Source: CAVTJL01 sp963752325
GTDB taxonomy: Bacteria; Pseudomonadota; Alphaproteobacteria; Geminicoccales; Geminicoccaceae
DNA: 64,000 nt
Reading direction: 5' to 3'
NCBI GenBank assembly: GCA_963752325.1
Contig: CAVVXU010000010.1
Span: 806,001 to 870,000, forward strand
The notes beneath the pieces were generated by a model that had not been told where the DNA came from, made no database searches, and saw only the letters and a program-made list of their open reading frames with translations. A program made the position numbers and the translations under genes. This document shows positions 1-10,854 of this stretch, piece by piece. Each line of letters starts with the position of its first letter. The first letter of the stretch is position 1.

Positions 1-2
1 TG

Positions 3-407
3 GCCGGGCTCATGCACGGCGCGCCGCCGCCATCTGCCGTCGCCATCACCCAGGTCATCGTCGGCGCCTATGTCGGCTGCCGGTTCCGTGGGGTCGATCC
101 GGTGCGCCTCGTCATCGTGGTCGTGCAGAGTATCGGGCTGACGCTGGCGATGCTGCTCGTGGCCCTCTTGTTCGTCATCGGCCTCACCTGGCTGACGGGG
201 CTGCCGCCCGTGCAGCTCATGCTGGCCTTCGTGCCGGGCGGCGTCGCCGAGATGGGCCTGATGGCCCTGGCGCTTCATGTCGACGCGACCTTCGTCGCGA
301 CGCACCACATCGTCCGCCTGACGCTGGTGACGGCCTTGGCCGCTCCCCTTTACGAGATCTATGCGAGGCGCGTTCTCCGCCGCGAGCCTCGGCCGGAAGA
401 CGGCTGA
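3..407 (+). CDS. AbrB-family membrane protein, C-terminal part (5' end outside window)
   Basis: The reading frame is already open at the window edge, so the gene is truncated at its 5' end; about 135 residues are visible. Two hydrophobic segments (IGLTLAMLLVALLFVIGL and the stretch around VQLMLAFVPGGVAEM) and the tail LALHVDATFVATHHIVRL match the C-terminal half of the AbrB-duplication family of inner-membrane proteins, often misnamed ammonia monooxygenase or AbrB regulators. The PGGVAEM signature and the HH pair in the last helix are typical. The substrate is unknown. It converges on ftsH with a 73-base gap that shows no clear terminator. Confidence 0.75.
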   Translation, partial: AGLMHGAPPPSAVAITQVIVGAYVGCRFRGVDPVRLVIVVVQSIGLTLAMLLVALLFVIGLTWLTGLPPVQLMLAFVPGGVAEMGLMALALHVDATFVATHHIVRLTLVTALAAPLYEIYARRVLRREPRPEDG

Positions 408-480
408 GGCGCCGGACCGGTCGGCCGACGCCTCAGAACGAGCCCCGAGGTGGGGAGGAAGGAGTGCCGCGCCGGCCCCC

Positions 481-2421
<1,941 letters not shown>

Positions 2422-2535
2422 GTTCCCGTCCCGTCCGATGTCGCGGCGAGCCGCGGGGCCGACTTGGCGGGGCACAAGCCTCCTCGCGAACGCCAAGCGA
2501 CCTCCATGGATAGCTTAGATAAAGCTCGCGTAGCT

Positions 2536-3897
2536 TTAAACAACATTCAGCCGCCCGAAGGGTGCCACCGCGAGAGGGTGGTGGGGTGACGGGCGCACCA
2601 CCACCTCGATGCCGGCGGCGCTCAACCCATGGTTCCGTAGCGGCGGACAGTCCAGCAGCTCTTCTCCTCGCCAGAGGGCTGGCAGCGATTCCACGGCAGC
2701 AGCCGGCACATTCGTCATTCGAAGCGCATCGCGCAACCCCGGCGGCAAACGAAGTCGGCCGCCGAGGCCCAGCCGCCGCACTTCGACCGCGCCGCCACAG
2801 CGAACCAGCATAACCTCGAACCGACCATCCCATAGCAGGCGATCGCCCGGTCGCAATACTCGGATATCCCGCGCAGCCGCGGGCTCCCGGCACAGCGTGA
2901 TCCGATCCGCACGCATGGCGAGGATGCACCCGGCCAGGGTCCGCCGACGCGTCAACGGGTCGCCCCTCTCCTCGAGCAGGGCGCCCACGGCGTCGCGCCG
3001 GGGCGCGAAGGTGGCGCCCCCGATGGATCGCAGCACGGCCGCCAGAAGAGCCTGGCGCAACGCGCCGTCGGCCATATCGAGCGGCTCTCGAGCCAGCGTC
3101 ACCCAGCCCAGAGCATGCGGGGTCGCGCAACGCGCGAGAAGGCGGGCCACGGCCGCCTCCTCGCAGCGACGTCGGGTCGCGGCGGCCTCGACGACCGTGG
3201 GATCGGCCGGAAGGTGGCGGCCCGAGGCACGAAGCCTGGCCCGCTCGAAACGGGGATGGCGGTTGCTGGGATCCTCGACCCAGGGCTGGCCGATCCGGCG
3301 CAAGGTCGCCTCGAGCCGCGCCTTCGGCACGCCCAGGAGCGGCCGCAGGAGACGCACGCCCTCGAGCTCGCGCACCGCCGCCATGCCGGCGAGCCCGGCG
3401 GGCCCGCTTGCGTGAGCGGCCCGCATCGCCACCGTCTCGGCCTGGTCCTCGAGCTGATGGGCGGTCAGGAGATGAAGGATGCCGGCCGCCGCGGCAGCCT
3501 CGGCGAGCAGGCGGTAGCGAGCCTCACGCGCCGCGGCCTGGATGCCGGTCCGGGGCTTGGCGCCTCTCCAGGCGAGGATCCGCGAGGGCAGCCCACGGGC
3601 GCCGAGCCAGCCGGCCACCTTCACCGCCTCCTCTGCCAACTCCGCCCTGAGGCCGTGATCCACGATCAGGGCGAGGACCGTGCCGCCACGCGCCTTGGCC
3701 CAGGCGTCGGCCAGGATCGCCAGGGCCATGCTGTCCGCGCCGCCCGAGACACCGACGGCGAGCGCCGGGCTGGCCTCGAACGGGCCGAGCGTCGCCATGG
3801 CCGCCGCGAGCTCCGCAGGCTCCAGCGGCAGAGCCGGGTCAGCAGCCGGCGGCGGCGCGTTCCCGGACCAGGGCCTGACGGATCGCGATGCTGGCAT
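2536..3897 (-). CDS. tilS: tRNA(Ile)-lysidine synthetase TilS
   Basis: ATP-dependent ligase that attaches lysine to C34 of tRNA(Ile2), converting its anticodon to read AUA. The PP-loop motif SGGADS lies at residues 51-56 of the longest form, followed by the N-type ATP pyrophosphatase core (DHGLRAELAEEA, HQLEDQAET). The C-terminal half is poorly conserved, as is usual. The start is uncertain: ATG 3897 would overlap cpoB by 59 bases, and ATG 3798 (MATLGPFEAS) avoids the overlap and still precedes the PP-loop. The tilS-ftsH order is conserved in many bacteria. Confidence 0.9.
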   Translation of the reverse strand: MPASRSVRPWSGNAPPPAADPALPLEPAELAAAMATLGPFEASPALAVGVSGGADSMALAILADAWAKARGGTVLALIVDHGLRAELAEEAVKVAGWLGARGLPSRILAWRGAKPRTGIQAAAREARYRLLAEAAAAAGILHLLTAHQLEDQAETVAMRAAHASGPAGLAGMAAVRELEGVRLLRPLLGVPKARLEATLRRIGQPWVEDPSNRHPRFERARLRASGRHLPADPTVVEAAATRRRCEEAAVARLLARCATPHALGWVTLAREPLDMADGALRQALLAAVLRSIGGATFAPRRDAVGALLEERGDPLTRRRTLAGCILAMRADRITLCREPAAARDIRVLRPGDRLLWDGRFEVMLVRCGGAVEVRRLGLGGRLRLPPGLRDALRMTNVPAAAVESLPALWRGEELLDCPPLRNHGLSAAGIEVVVRPSPHHPLAVAPFGRLNVV

Positions 3898-4762
3898 TCG
3901 GATGGCGCTTCTGCAGCTCGCTATAGGTCTCGCAGGCCTTCTGCTTGTCGCCCAGGGCCGCGAGCGACATGCCGAGCTTCAAGAGATCGTCGGCCGACTT
4001 GGGCGCATCCGGCCCGTAGGTCCGGTAGTTGCGCGCGAAGGTGGCCGCAGCGTTGGCGTAGTCCTTGCGCACATAATAGGTCTCGCCCAGCCAATAGGCG
4101 GCGTTGGGCGCCAGCGAGCTCTTCGGGTACGCCCCGAGGAAGCCCTCGAAGGCCTGCTGCGCGCGATCCCAGTTGGCCGACTGAAGCATGCCCATCGCGG
4201 CGTCGTAGCTCTGCTGCTCGGTGCCGCCCGCCGCCGGGGGAGGTGGCGCCGCGGCCTCCTGGCTGCCCGGCGAGGGCAGGTTGAGCAGCGCTGCCCTCGG
4301 CACCGTGCCGAGGACGTTGCCCGTGCGCGCGTTAGGGTCGGGGCTGGGCGAGCCGTTCCGCGCCGAGGGTGCTATCGTCGCCCCCGGGCTGGCCGACAGC
4401 CGGGCCGGCATCTGCTGCGCCGGCGCGGGCGCCGATCCGCTGGTGGCGGAAGGAGCTGCCGCCGCGGCAGCCGGCTGCGAGGCGAGCTGCGTCTCGAGCG
4501 CGCCGATCCGCGCCTCGTCGGTAGCGCGGGCATGCTCGAGCTCCTCGATCCGCCCGCGCAGCTGGCGCAGCTCCTCTTGGAGCTGGTCGAGCTCGGCCAT
4601 GGCGCCGGCCAGGCGGTCGCTGTCGCTCGCCTGCGCTACCTGCACAGGCTGCTGTGCCGCGGCGGGGTTCAGCGCCGCGGCGCAGGCAAGGGCGAGGACC
4701 GCGACGGCAGCAACCTCGCCCGCCGCGCGGATGCGGCGCCCGAAGAAAGAGAGTGGGCCCAT
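3839..4762 (-). CDS. cpoB: Tol-Pal system protein CpoB (YbgF)
   Basis: Periplasmic cell-division coordinator that links Tol energy use to peptidoglycan synthesis. From ATG 4762 the protein has 307 residues: a hydrophobic signal segment ending near AAAQ, a heptad-like coiled coil (DQLQEELRQLRGRIEELE), a long Ala/Pro-rich linker, and C-terminal TPR repeats (YDAAMGMLQSANWDRAQQAF; YPKSSLAPNAAYWLGE; the PDAPKSADDLLKLG stretch). The start was chosen because its ATG overlaps the pal stop codon as TGATG, giving translational coupling; the frame is open 16 residues further upstream. Confidence 0.9.
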   Translation of the reverse strand: MGPLSFFGRRIRAAGEVAAVAVLALACAAALNPAAAQQPVQVAQASDSDRLAGAMAELDQLQEELRQLRGRIEELEHARATDEARIGALETQLASQPAAAAAAPSATSGSAPAPAQQMPARLSASPGATIAPSARNGSPSPDPNARTGNVLGTVPRAALLNLPSPGSQEAAAPPPPAAGGTEQQSYDAAMGMLQSANWDRAQQAFEGFLGAYPKSSLAPNAAYWLGETYYVRKDYANAAATFARNYRTYGPDAPKSADDLLKLGMSLAALGDKQKACETYSELQKRHPNASIAIRQALVRERAAAGC

Positions 4763-5316
4763 CAGCTCGAGACGTTGACGACAGTCACGGCGCGGCGGTT
4801 CAGGGCCCACGCGGTCTCATTGTGGCCAGGATCCGCGGGTCGCTCCGACCCATAGGAGATGGTGACGACGCGGCTCACCGGCACGCCTTTCGCCACGAGA
4901 TAGCTCTTCACCGCATCGGCACGGCGCTCGCCCAGAGCCAGATTGTACTCACGCGTGCCGCGCTCGTCGGTGTTGCCCTCGACCGTCACCGTGAGCGACG
5001 GGAATTGGATCAGCCAGGCCGCCTGGTGATCGAGGGTCTCCTGCGCCTTGGCATCGAGCGAGGAGCTATCGAAGGCGAAGAACACGCGGTCACCCACATT
5101 GACCTCGAGGTCCTTCTGGCTGCCCGGCGCGACGCTGCCGGCCTCGCCAGCGCCAGCGCCCAGCGCGGAGGAGCTTATTCCGGCCTCGCCACCGGCACCG
5201 GCGGCGCCCGACCCGCCGGTGGTCGTGCCCTTGGTGGTTTCCGGGCTCGAGCTGCAGGCGGCGAGCAGCACGAGGGCCGCGCCCATGATGACCAGCTTCA
5301 GTCGCATCCGCTTCAT
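4762..5316 (-). CDS. pal: Peptidoglycan-associated lipoprotein Pal
   Basis: Outer-membrane lipoprotein that binds peptidoglycan and TolB and keeps the outer membrane attached during constriction. From ATG 5316 (CCGAGGA just upstream) the protein has 184 residues with a lipobox LLAAC whose cysteine is residue 21, a Ser/Thr/Gly linker, and an OmpA-like domain with the peptidoglycan-binding stretch NTDERGTREYNLALGERRA. An in-frame upstream ATG at 5388 would put the lipobox too far in. It lies 78 bases after tolB and overlaps cpoB. Confidence 0.95.
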   Translation of the reverse strand: MKRMRLKLVIMGAALVLLAACSSSPETTKGTTTGGSGAAGAGGEAGISSSALGAGAGEAGSVAPGSQKDLEVNVGDRVFFAFDSSSLDAKAQETLDHQAAWLIQFPSLTVTVEGNTDERGTREYNLALGERRADAVKSYLVAKGVPVSRVVTISYGSERPADPGHNETAWALNRRAVTVVNVSS

Positions 5317-5394
5317 TCCTCGGCTTGGCGAAGAGTGTGTCTGGCAAGGAGACAGGCTGCGAGCGCTCGGCCCGACGCCGTGCACCATGCGGCC

Positions 5395-6723
5395 TCACTG
5401 CAGAAGAGGTGACCAGTCGGGATCGGAGGCATCCTGCGGCGTTGGCAGCTCACGTAGATTGTAGCCGGTAATATCGATCGTGAACAACCGTGCCCTATCG
5501 GTCGCCTCGTCCTTGTGGCCGAAAACGATGACGCGCCCATTGGGAGCCCAGTTCGGGCCCTGATCGAGAAAGCTCTTGGTGAGTGTCCGCTCGTCGCTGC
5601 CATCCGGGCGCATGATCCCGACCATCAGCGAGCCCCTGAGGATCTTGGTGAAAGCGATGAGATCGCCACGCGGCGACCATTCGGGGCTGCCATAGCTGCC
5701 GTCGCCGAAGCTGATCCGTTTCGCCCCGCCGCCGGACGCCGGCATGACATAGAGCTGCGGCGTGCCACCGCGATCCGAGTTGAAGACGATCTGGCTGCCG
5801 TCCGGCGCGTAGCTGGGCGAGGTGTCGATGGCGCCGCTGTTCGTCAGACGCGTCGTTCGGCCACTCGCGCGGTCGAAGGCGAAAAGGCTGGAGTTGCCGC
5901 CGGATGACATGCTGATGAGCATGGTGCGCCCGTCCGGGGAGAACCGCGGGCTGAAGGTCATGCCCTGGAAAGCGCCCAGGACGGTATCCCGCCCGCTCGC
6001 GAGATCGCGCACGTAGACACGGGCCGAGTGCCCGCGAAATGCAAGATAGGCGATCTGCCGGGCATCGGGCGAGAAGCGCGGCGTCAGCACGAGGTCGCGC
6101 CCGTCGGTCAGGAAGCTGTTGTTGGCGCCGTCCTGATCCATGAGCGCCAGCCGCTTCACCCGCCGCGTGGCCGGGCCGCTCTCGGCGACATAGGCGATGC
6201 GCGTGTCGAAGTAGCCACCCTCGCCGGTGAGCCGCTCATAGACCGAATCGGCGATCTTGTGGGCGACCCTGCGCCACTGCGCGCTCGATGTCTGCAGGCG
6301 AAGCCCGGTGAGCTGGGTCCCTGAGAAAATGTCCCAGAGCCGATACTCCACCGAGAGCGACACACCGTCGCTGCGCGCTACGCCCGTCAGCAGCGCCTGG
6401 GCGTTGATCTGGCGCCAGTCGGCGAAGCGCGGCGTCGAGCGCAGATCGTCCGGCGACTGGATATAGGCGCGCCGGTCGATGGTCCGGAAGAGGCCGGATC
6501 CGTCGAGATCGTTGCTCACGACGTCGGCGATGCTCGTGCCGACCTGGGCACCCTGCGGGCCATCGCCGGCGAGCGGGCTGATCGCGATGGGCAGGGGCTG
6601 GACGGTGCCGCGATTGACGTCGACCCGGAGCTGCGCGCTGGCGCTTCCCGGCAACGCCGCCAGCGCCAGGCTCGCGGCTGAGGCGCCGAGCAGGGCGCGG
6701 CGCGTGCAGACAGGCTCTCTCAT
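5395..6723 (-). CDS. tolB: Tol-Pal system protein TolB
   Basis: Periplasmic beta-propeller that relays the TolQRA energy state to Pal. The protein has 442 residues: a signal peptide with an RR pair (CTRRALLGASAASLALAALP, cleavage near ASA), an N-terminal alpha/beta domain, and a C-terminal six-bladed propeller built from WD40-like repeats (FSPDARQIAYLAF, FSPDGRTMLISM, YAPDGSQIVFNSD, WSPRGDLIAFTK, WAPNGRVIVFGH). Its ATG overlaps the tolA stop by four bases (ATGA), so the two are translationally coupled. Confidence 0.96.
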   Translation of the reverse strand: MREPVCTRRALLGASAASLALAALPGSASAQLRVDVNRGTVQPLPIAISPLAGDGPQGAQVGTSIADVVSNDLDGSGLFRTIDRRAYIQSPDDLRSTPRFADWRQINAQALLTGVARSDGVSLSVEYRLWDIFSGTQLTGLRLQTSSAQWRRVAHKIADSVYERLTGEGGYFDTRIAYVAESGPATRRVKRLALMDQDGANNSFLTDGRDLVLTPRFSPDARQIAYLAFRGHSARVYVRDLASGRDTVLGAFQGMTFSPRFSPDGRTMLISMSSGGNSSLFAFDRASGRTTRLTNSGAIDTSPSYAPDGSQIVFNSDRGGTPQLYVMPASGGGAKRISFGDGSYGSPEWSPRGDLIAFTKILRGSLMVGIMRPDGSDERTLTKSFLDQGPNWAPNGRVIVFGHKDEATDRARLFTIDITGYNLRELPTPQDASDPDWSPLLQ

Positions 6724-7928
6724 CCGGTTACCGCCGTCTTGGGGTCGAAGCTGAAGGTGATGCTGCGCCAGATACCATAGCTGTCGCCCGGAAGGGTAAG
6801 CCTGCAGCTCCAGGCGGCCCGCTGCGCGCTCTCGGCCACCACCCGGAACAGGGGGTCGCTCGTGAGGCGGGCCTTGTCGACGATGTCGACCCGGGCCGCC
6901 GTGCCGTCCGGATTGAACTCCACATTGACGTCGAAGGGCTCGATCTTGTCGAGCCCCGGCAGGCCCGCCTGTATCTTCCAGCAGTCCGCCATCTGGCGGC
7001 TGGCCTGGACGACGATCGCATTCACCGCCGCCGGCGACAGGCCGGTGCTGCGCGACGAGCCTGACGCCGTGCCCGGCGCCTCGGCCGAGCCCTTGCCGGA
7101 GCGCGTCGTCGGGCTCTGCACCCGCTTGTTCAGCTGCTCGACGCTCTTCAGGAGCGCGGCGAAGGAGTCCTCGGGCTGAGCCGGCTTCTTCGCCTCCTGG
7201 ACCTTGGCCTCGACCTTGGGCGGCGCCTTCTTCGGCTCGATCTTCTGCGCTGTCTCGGTTCGCCGTGCCTCGGGCGGCTTGGGCGAAGGCGGCGGTGCCG
7301 CGATCTGCGGTGCGGCTTCCCTCGCCTGCTCCACCTTGGGCGGCTCGCTCTTGGCCGGCTCCGGCGGCTTCGCCTTCATGGCCGGCGCCGGCTTGGGCGG
7401 CTCGGCCGCCGCCTGCTCGACCGGCTTGGGCTGCTCCGGCTTCGCGGCCGGGGCCTCGAGCGGCGTGGGCAGCGCCTCGGCGACCTTCGGCGTCGCGGCG
7501 GGTGCCGGCGGCGGTGGTGGCGGCGGCTCGGCAACCTTTGCCGGCGCCGGCGCGGGCGGCGGAGCCTGCGGCGGCGCCGGAGGGGCTGAGAGCTGCTGCG
7601 GTATGGGTGGGGGCGGAGCTGGCGTGGGTGCCGGCTTCGGCGGCTCGGCCTCGGCCGACTGGGTCTTCGGCTGGGCAGGCTTGGATGGCTCGGGCTTGAC
7701 CGGGGGCGCCGGCCGCGGCGTCGGGCTTGCCGCCTCGCGCTTGGGCAGAGGCGCCGACTCAGCCGCCTCCGGTGCCGGCGCCTTCGCGAGCGGCGTCGGC
7801 TCGGTCACGATGTCGACGCTGATCGCCGATTCGCTCGGCAGATCGGCCGGCCGACTGGGCAGGCCCATCAGAATCGTCGTCAGGACGACGACGTGGAAGG
7901 CGCCCGAAATCAGCATCGCGCGGCGCAT
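6720..7928 (-). CDS. tolA: Cell envelope protein TolA
   Basis: Inner-membrane protein that spans the periplasm and couples TolQR proton-driven motion to TolB-Pal. The 402-residue protein has one N-terminal TM helix (about 5-21), a roughly 230-residue Pro/Ala/Lys/Glu-rich domain, and a C-terminal globular TolA/TonB-like domain beginning near STGLSPAAVNAIVVQASRQM and containing ADCWKI. The middle domain is far richer in proline than the helical domain of E. coli TolA, as in many alphaproteobacteria. It lies 51 bases after tolR. Confidence 0.9.
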   Translation of the reverse strand: MRRAMLISGAFHVVVLTTILMGLPSRPADLPSESAISVDIVTEPTPLAKAPAPEAAESAPLPKREAASPTPRPAPPVKPEPSKPAQPKTQSAEAEPPKPAPTPAPPPPIPQQLSAPPAPPQAPPPAPAPAKVAEPPPPPPPAPAATPKVAEALPTPLEAPAAKPEQPKPVEQAAAEPPKPAPAMKAKPPEPAKSEPPKVEQAREAAPQIAAPPPSPKPPEARRTETAQKIEPKKAPPKVEAKVQEAKKPAQPEDSFAALLKSVEQLNKRVQSPTTRSGKGSAEAPGTASGSSRSTGLSPAAVNAIVVQASRQMADCWKIQAGLPGLDKIEPFDVNVEFNPDGTAARVDIVDKARLTSDPLFRVVAESAQRAAWSCRLTLPGDSYGIWRSITFSFDPKTAVTG

Positions 7929-7979
7929 GGCGTCGCCCGTTCCCTTCCTACGCCACCCGCGGCCGTCCCGAGGGCATCG

Positions 7980-8456
7980 TCAGGGCGTGCCGCTCGGCGC
8001 CGCCGCTGTCCGCCGCGGCCGCGGCGGCTCGGTCAGCAGGGCCACCTTCTTGAAGCCGGCCTGATTGATGGCGCTCACCACCGCCATCATCGTGCCGTAG
8101 TCGATCGCCTTGTCGCCGCGAACGAAGATCCTGGCATCGGGGTTGCGCTGGGTGATCGCCAGGAGCCGCGGTCCGAGCTGGTCGAGCTCGATTGCCGTGT
8201 CCTGAACGTAGATCTTGCCGCTCGCGGAGACGGTCACGGCCAGCGGCTCGTCCTGGCCCGGCAAGGACGAGCTCGAGGCCTGGGGCAGATCGACGGCGAC
8301 GCCCGTCGTCAGCAACGGAGCGGTCACCATGAAGACGATGAGCAGCACGAGCATCACGTCGACGAGCGGCGTGACGTTGATCTCGGACATCTGACGGCGC
8401 CGCCTCGAGCGACGGCCGCGCCTCGATCGCCCGCCCCCGACTATGCCCGCAGCCAT
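7980..8456 (-). CDS. tolR: Tol-Pal proton channel subunit TolR
   Basis: ExbD/TolR-family subunit of the proton-driven TolQR motor. The 158-residue protein has a Gly/Arg-rich N-terminus, then MSEINVTPLVDVMLVLLIVF, in which the aspartate of PLVDVM is the conserved protonatable residue of the single TM helix, then a periplasmic domain ending in a basic tail. Its ATG lies three bases past the tolQ stop codon. The Arg-rich lead of about 22 residues is longer than in E. coli TolR. Confidence 0.94.
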   Translation of the reverse strand: MAAGIVGGGRSRRGRRSRRRRQMSEINVTPLVDVMLVLLIVFMVTAPLLTTGVAVDLPQASSSSLPGQDEPLAVTVSASGKIYVQDTAIELDQLGPRLLAITQRNPDARIFVRGDKAIDYGTMMAVVSAINQAGFKKVALLTEPPRPRRTAAAPSGTP

Positions 8457-8459
8457 CGC

Positions 8460-9184
8460 TCAGTCGACCCGGCCGCCATCGAGCTCGCGGGAGACGACGA
8501 CGGCGAACTCGTCGGCGAAGCTCTGCAGCCGGTCCGCGTAGCGGTCGAGATCGACCGAGAGCTTGTTGTACGCGATGACCGCCGGGATGGCGGCGAGCAG
8601 GCCCAGGGCGGTGGCGAAGAGGGCCTCGGCGATGCCCGGTGCCACGACGGCGAGCGTCGTGTTCTTGGTCGCCGCGATCGAGGTGAAGCTGTTCATGATG
8701 CCCCAGACGGTGCCGAAGAGGCCGACGAAGGGCGCCGTGGCCCCGATCGTCGCCAGCGAGGGCAGATGGTGCTCGAGGGCAAGGATCTCGCGATCGAGGG
8801 TCACGCCCATGACCCGGCCCACGCGCTCGACCAGGCCACGCCGCGCCCTCGGCCTCGGTGACGCGCCCCGCCTCGCGCCACTCGTCCATGGCGGTCGCGA
8901 ACATCAGCGCCATCGGGTGGTCCGCCCGCTTGCCGAGCCGACGGTAGAGCTCGTCCAGCGGCGCGCCGGACCAGAAGGAGCGCTCGAAGGCGCCGGTCTT
9001 GTGCTTCAGGCGGGCGAGGCGGAAGCCCTTGTCGAAGATCACCGCCCAGCACCAGATCGAGGCCAGGACCAGAAGGAACATCACCGACCTTGACGATGAT
9101 ATCCGCTTCGAGAAACAGCCCGATGATGCTCGGCCCGGCCTTCGACCCGGCGATGCCGACCGCGGTGATGGCGTTCTGGTCCAT
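8460..9184 (-). CDS. tolQ: Tol-Pal motor subunit TolQ (two frameshifts as sequenced)
   Basis: ExbB/TolQ-family motor subunit. The coding information is complete but spread over three frames. ATG 9184 opens MDQNAITAVGIAGSKAGP and reads to DIIVKV. Near 9085 an extra G moves the frame to MFLLVLASIWCWAVIFDKGF. Near 8845 a second extra base, probably in a GGG run, moves it to RRGLVERVGRVMGVTLDRE and the two C-terminal TM helices (ATIGATAPFVGLFGTVWGIM; FATALGLLAAIPAVIAYN). Both shifts are +1. Loss of tolQ beside an intact tolRAB-pal is unlikely, so I infer sequence error; a true mutation cannot be excluded. Confidence 0.85.
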
Positions 9185-9294
9185 GGTCTGGAATCTCAAT
9201 GCGCGACCGGGAGGCCGCGGGCAAGTGCGGCCGCTTGCTGGTCGATTGGCTGTTGGCGGGCCACCATCGTCGTGCTCGGGCGACGGGGCATTCT

Positions 9295-9323
9295 CCCATC
9301 CTGCCCATCCGAGCCAGGATGGG
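9295..9323. repeat. Inverted repeat in the ybgC-tolQ gap
   Basis: CCCATCCTG at 9295-9303 and its exact reverse complement CAGGATGGG at 9315-9323 form a 9-bp stem with an 11-base loop. No T-run follows on either strand, so it is not a standard terminator. It sits in the 243-base gap between ybgC and tolQ, the largest gap inside this gene run, where a separate tolQ promoter or a leader structure would be expected. Confidence 0.45.
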
Positions 9324-9427
9324 CATAGGAGACGTGCCGGAGCGCGACCGCAGGACGCCGCGAAGATTGCTGATATCCGGATTGCGCATCGCATCTCAAG
9401 AGAGCTGTCGCGTATCGGCGCGGGCGA

Positions 9428-9817
9428 TCAGCCACCGAGGCCCCCTGGAAGGCGCCGCGGCCTCAGGCGCTCGTCCAGGAACGCCAGCGTCACCTCGACC
9501 TCGACCAGCACCTCCTCGCCACGGCAGATCGCGCTGGTCGAGCTCGAGCCGGGCGCCCGTGGCGCGGCGCACGCTGGTCTCGACCACAAGGAGATCATCG
9601 AGCCTGCGCCGGCCTGCGAAAGACGAGGGCGCAGCGCTGCACGGCGAAGAGGCCGCCATGCTCGCGCCGCAGCGTCTGATGATCGAAGCCCAGCGCGCGC
9701 AGCATCTCGGTACGGCCGCGCTCGGCGAAGCGGAGATAGCTGGCATGGTAGACGATGCCGCCGGCATCGGTGTCCTCGTAGTAGACCCGGACCTCGTGCC
9801 GGTGCGGCGCGGCTCAC
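9428..9817 (-). CDS. ybgC: YbgC-family acyl-CoA thioesterase (three frameshifts as sequenced)
   Basis: Hot-dog thioesterase of the tol-pal cluster. The signature YYEDTDAGGIVYHASYLRF, with the catalytic aspartate, is followed by AERGRTEMLRALGFDHQTL. Near 9615 one extra base is needed to continue into RLDDLLVVETSVRRATGARL. Near 9535 another leads into ICRGEEVLVEVEVTLAFLDE and the stop at 9428. The start is inferred to be the GTG at 9817, which overlaps the ruvB stop as GTGA; joining it to the YYEDTD frame also needs one extra base removed. All three shifts are +1. Confidence 0.78.
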   Translation of the reverse strand: MSRAAPARGPGLLRGHRCRRHRLPCQLSPLRRARPYRDAARAGLRSSDAAARAWRPLRRAALRPRLSQAGAGSMISLWSRPACAAPRAPGSSSTSAICRGEEVLVEVEVTLAFLDERLRPRRLPGGLGG

Positions 9818-10854
9818 GGCTGCTCGGGCCCGTCGAAGAGCCAGGGCTGCGGCGATGCGTCGCGTGGCGGCTCGAGATCGAGATGGCGCCAGGCCAGCCG
9901 CGTCAGGAGACGCCCGCGCGGCGTGCGCTGCAGCAGGCCCTGCTGAAGGAGGAAGGGCTCGATCGTCTCCTCGAGCGTGTCGCGCTGCTCGGAGAGCGCC
10001 GCCGAGATGGTCTCGATCCCGACCGGGCCGCCGCCATAGCCCGTGGCGATCACCTCGAGATAGCGCCGGTCGAGCCGGTCGAGGCCCAGCCCGTCGACCT
10101 CGAGGCGGCGGAGCGCCCGGTCGGCCAGGGTCGCATCGACCGGCACCCTGGCCGTCGACCGTCGCGAAGTCGCGCACGCGGCGCAGCAGGCGGGTGGCGA
10201 CCCGGGGCGTGCCCCGGGCACGGCGGGCGATCTCGCCGGCACCGTCCTCGGCGAGATCGAAGCGCAGCAGGTGCGGCGCCCCGCCGGACGATCGCCAGCA
10301 GCTCCTCGACGGCATAGAAGTCGAGCCGGGCATGGATGCCGAAGCGGTCGCGCAGCGGCGTCGTCAGGAGGCCGGTCCGGGTGGTGGCGCCGATCAGGGT
10401 GAAGGGCGGCAGGTCGATCCGTGACCGAGCGGGCGGCCGGTCCCTCGCCGATCATCAGATCGAGCTGGAAATCCTCCATCGCCGGATAGAGGACCTCCTC
10501 GATCACGGGCGAGAGGCGGTGGATCTCGTCGATGAAGAGGACGTCGCGCGGCTGGAGGTTGGTCAGGATCGCGGCGAGATCGCCGGCACGGGCGATGATC
10601 GGGCCCGAGGTCATGCGGAACCCGACGCCGAGCTCGGCGGCGACGATCTGGGCCAGCGTCGTCTTGCCGAGCCCGGGCGGCCCGGCGAAGAGGAGATGGT
10701 CGAGCGCCTCGTTCCGGCCCCGGGCGGCCTCGATGAAGACGGCGAGATTCTCCCGGAGCTGGGCCTGGCCGATGAACTCGGCGAGCCGCCGCGGGCGAAG
10801 GCCCGTATCGAGATCGTCCGGCGCCGCCTCGGCGCCGACCAGCCGGGCGCTCAT
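9814..10854 (-). CDS. ruvB: Holliday junction branch-migration ATPase RuvB (three frameshifts as sequenced)
   Basis: AAA+ motor of RuvAB. Start and end lie in the same frame (346 codons), with Walker A GPPGLGKT at 58-65 and Walker B DVLFIDEIHRL near 104. The middle is shifted. After ARSV an extra A near 10425 hides RIDLPPFTLIGATTRTGLL, which contains sensor 1. Near 10280 an extra G leads to HLLRFDLAEDGAGEIARR, and near 10150 an extra C returns to VPVDATLADRALRRLEVDG. Three +1 shifts therefore cancel. The C-terminal winged helix (TPRGRLLTRLAWRHL) is intact. The frame stays open through the shifted segment, so a gene caller would report a full-length but partly wrong protein. Confidence 0.9.
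   Translation of the reverse strand: MSARLVGAEAAPDDLDTGLRPRRLAEFIGQAQLRENLAVFIEAARGRNEALDHLLFAGPPGLGKTTLAQIVAAELGVGFRMTSGPIIARAGDLAAILTNLQPRDVLFIDEIHRLSPVIEEVLYPAMEDFQLDLMIGEGPAARSVTDRPAALHPDRRHHPDRPPDDAAARPLRHPCPARLLCRRGAAGDRPAGRRTCCASISPRTVPARSPAVPGARPGSPPACCAACATSRRSTARVPVDATLADRALRRLEVDGLGLDRLDRRYLEVIATGYGGGPVGIETISAALSEQRDTLEETIEPFLLQQGLLQRTPRGRLLTRLAWRHLDLEPPRDASPQPWLFDGPEQP

Noticed and set aside
7204..8064. Very Gly/Ala-rich open frame opposite tolA
   Set aside because: It is the complement of the Pro/Ala-rich TolA middle domain; tolA is clearly the real gene.
8460..9184. Programmed frameshifting in tolQ and its neighbours
   Set aside because: No shared slippery heptamer or downstream pseudoknot was seen, the sites differ in sequence, and unrelated genes are affected.
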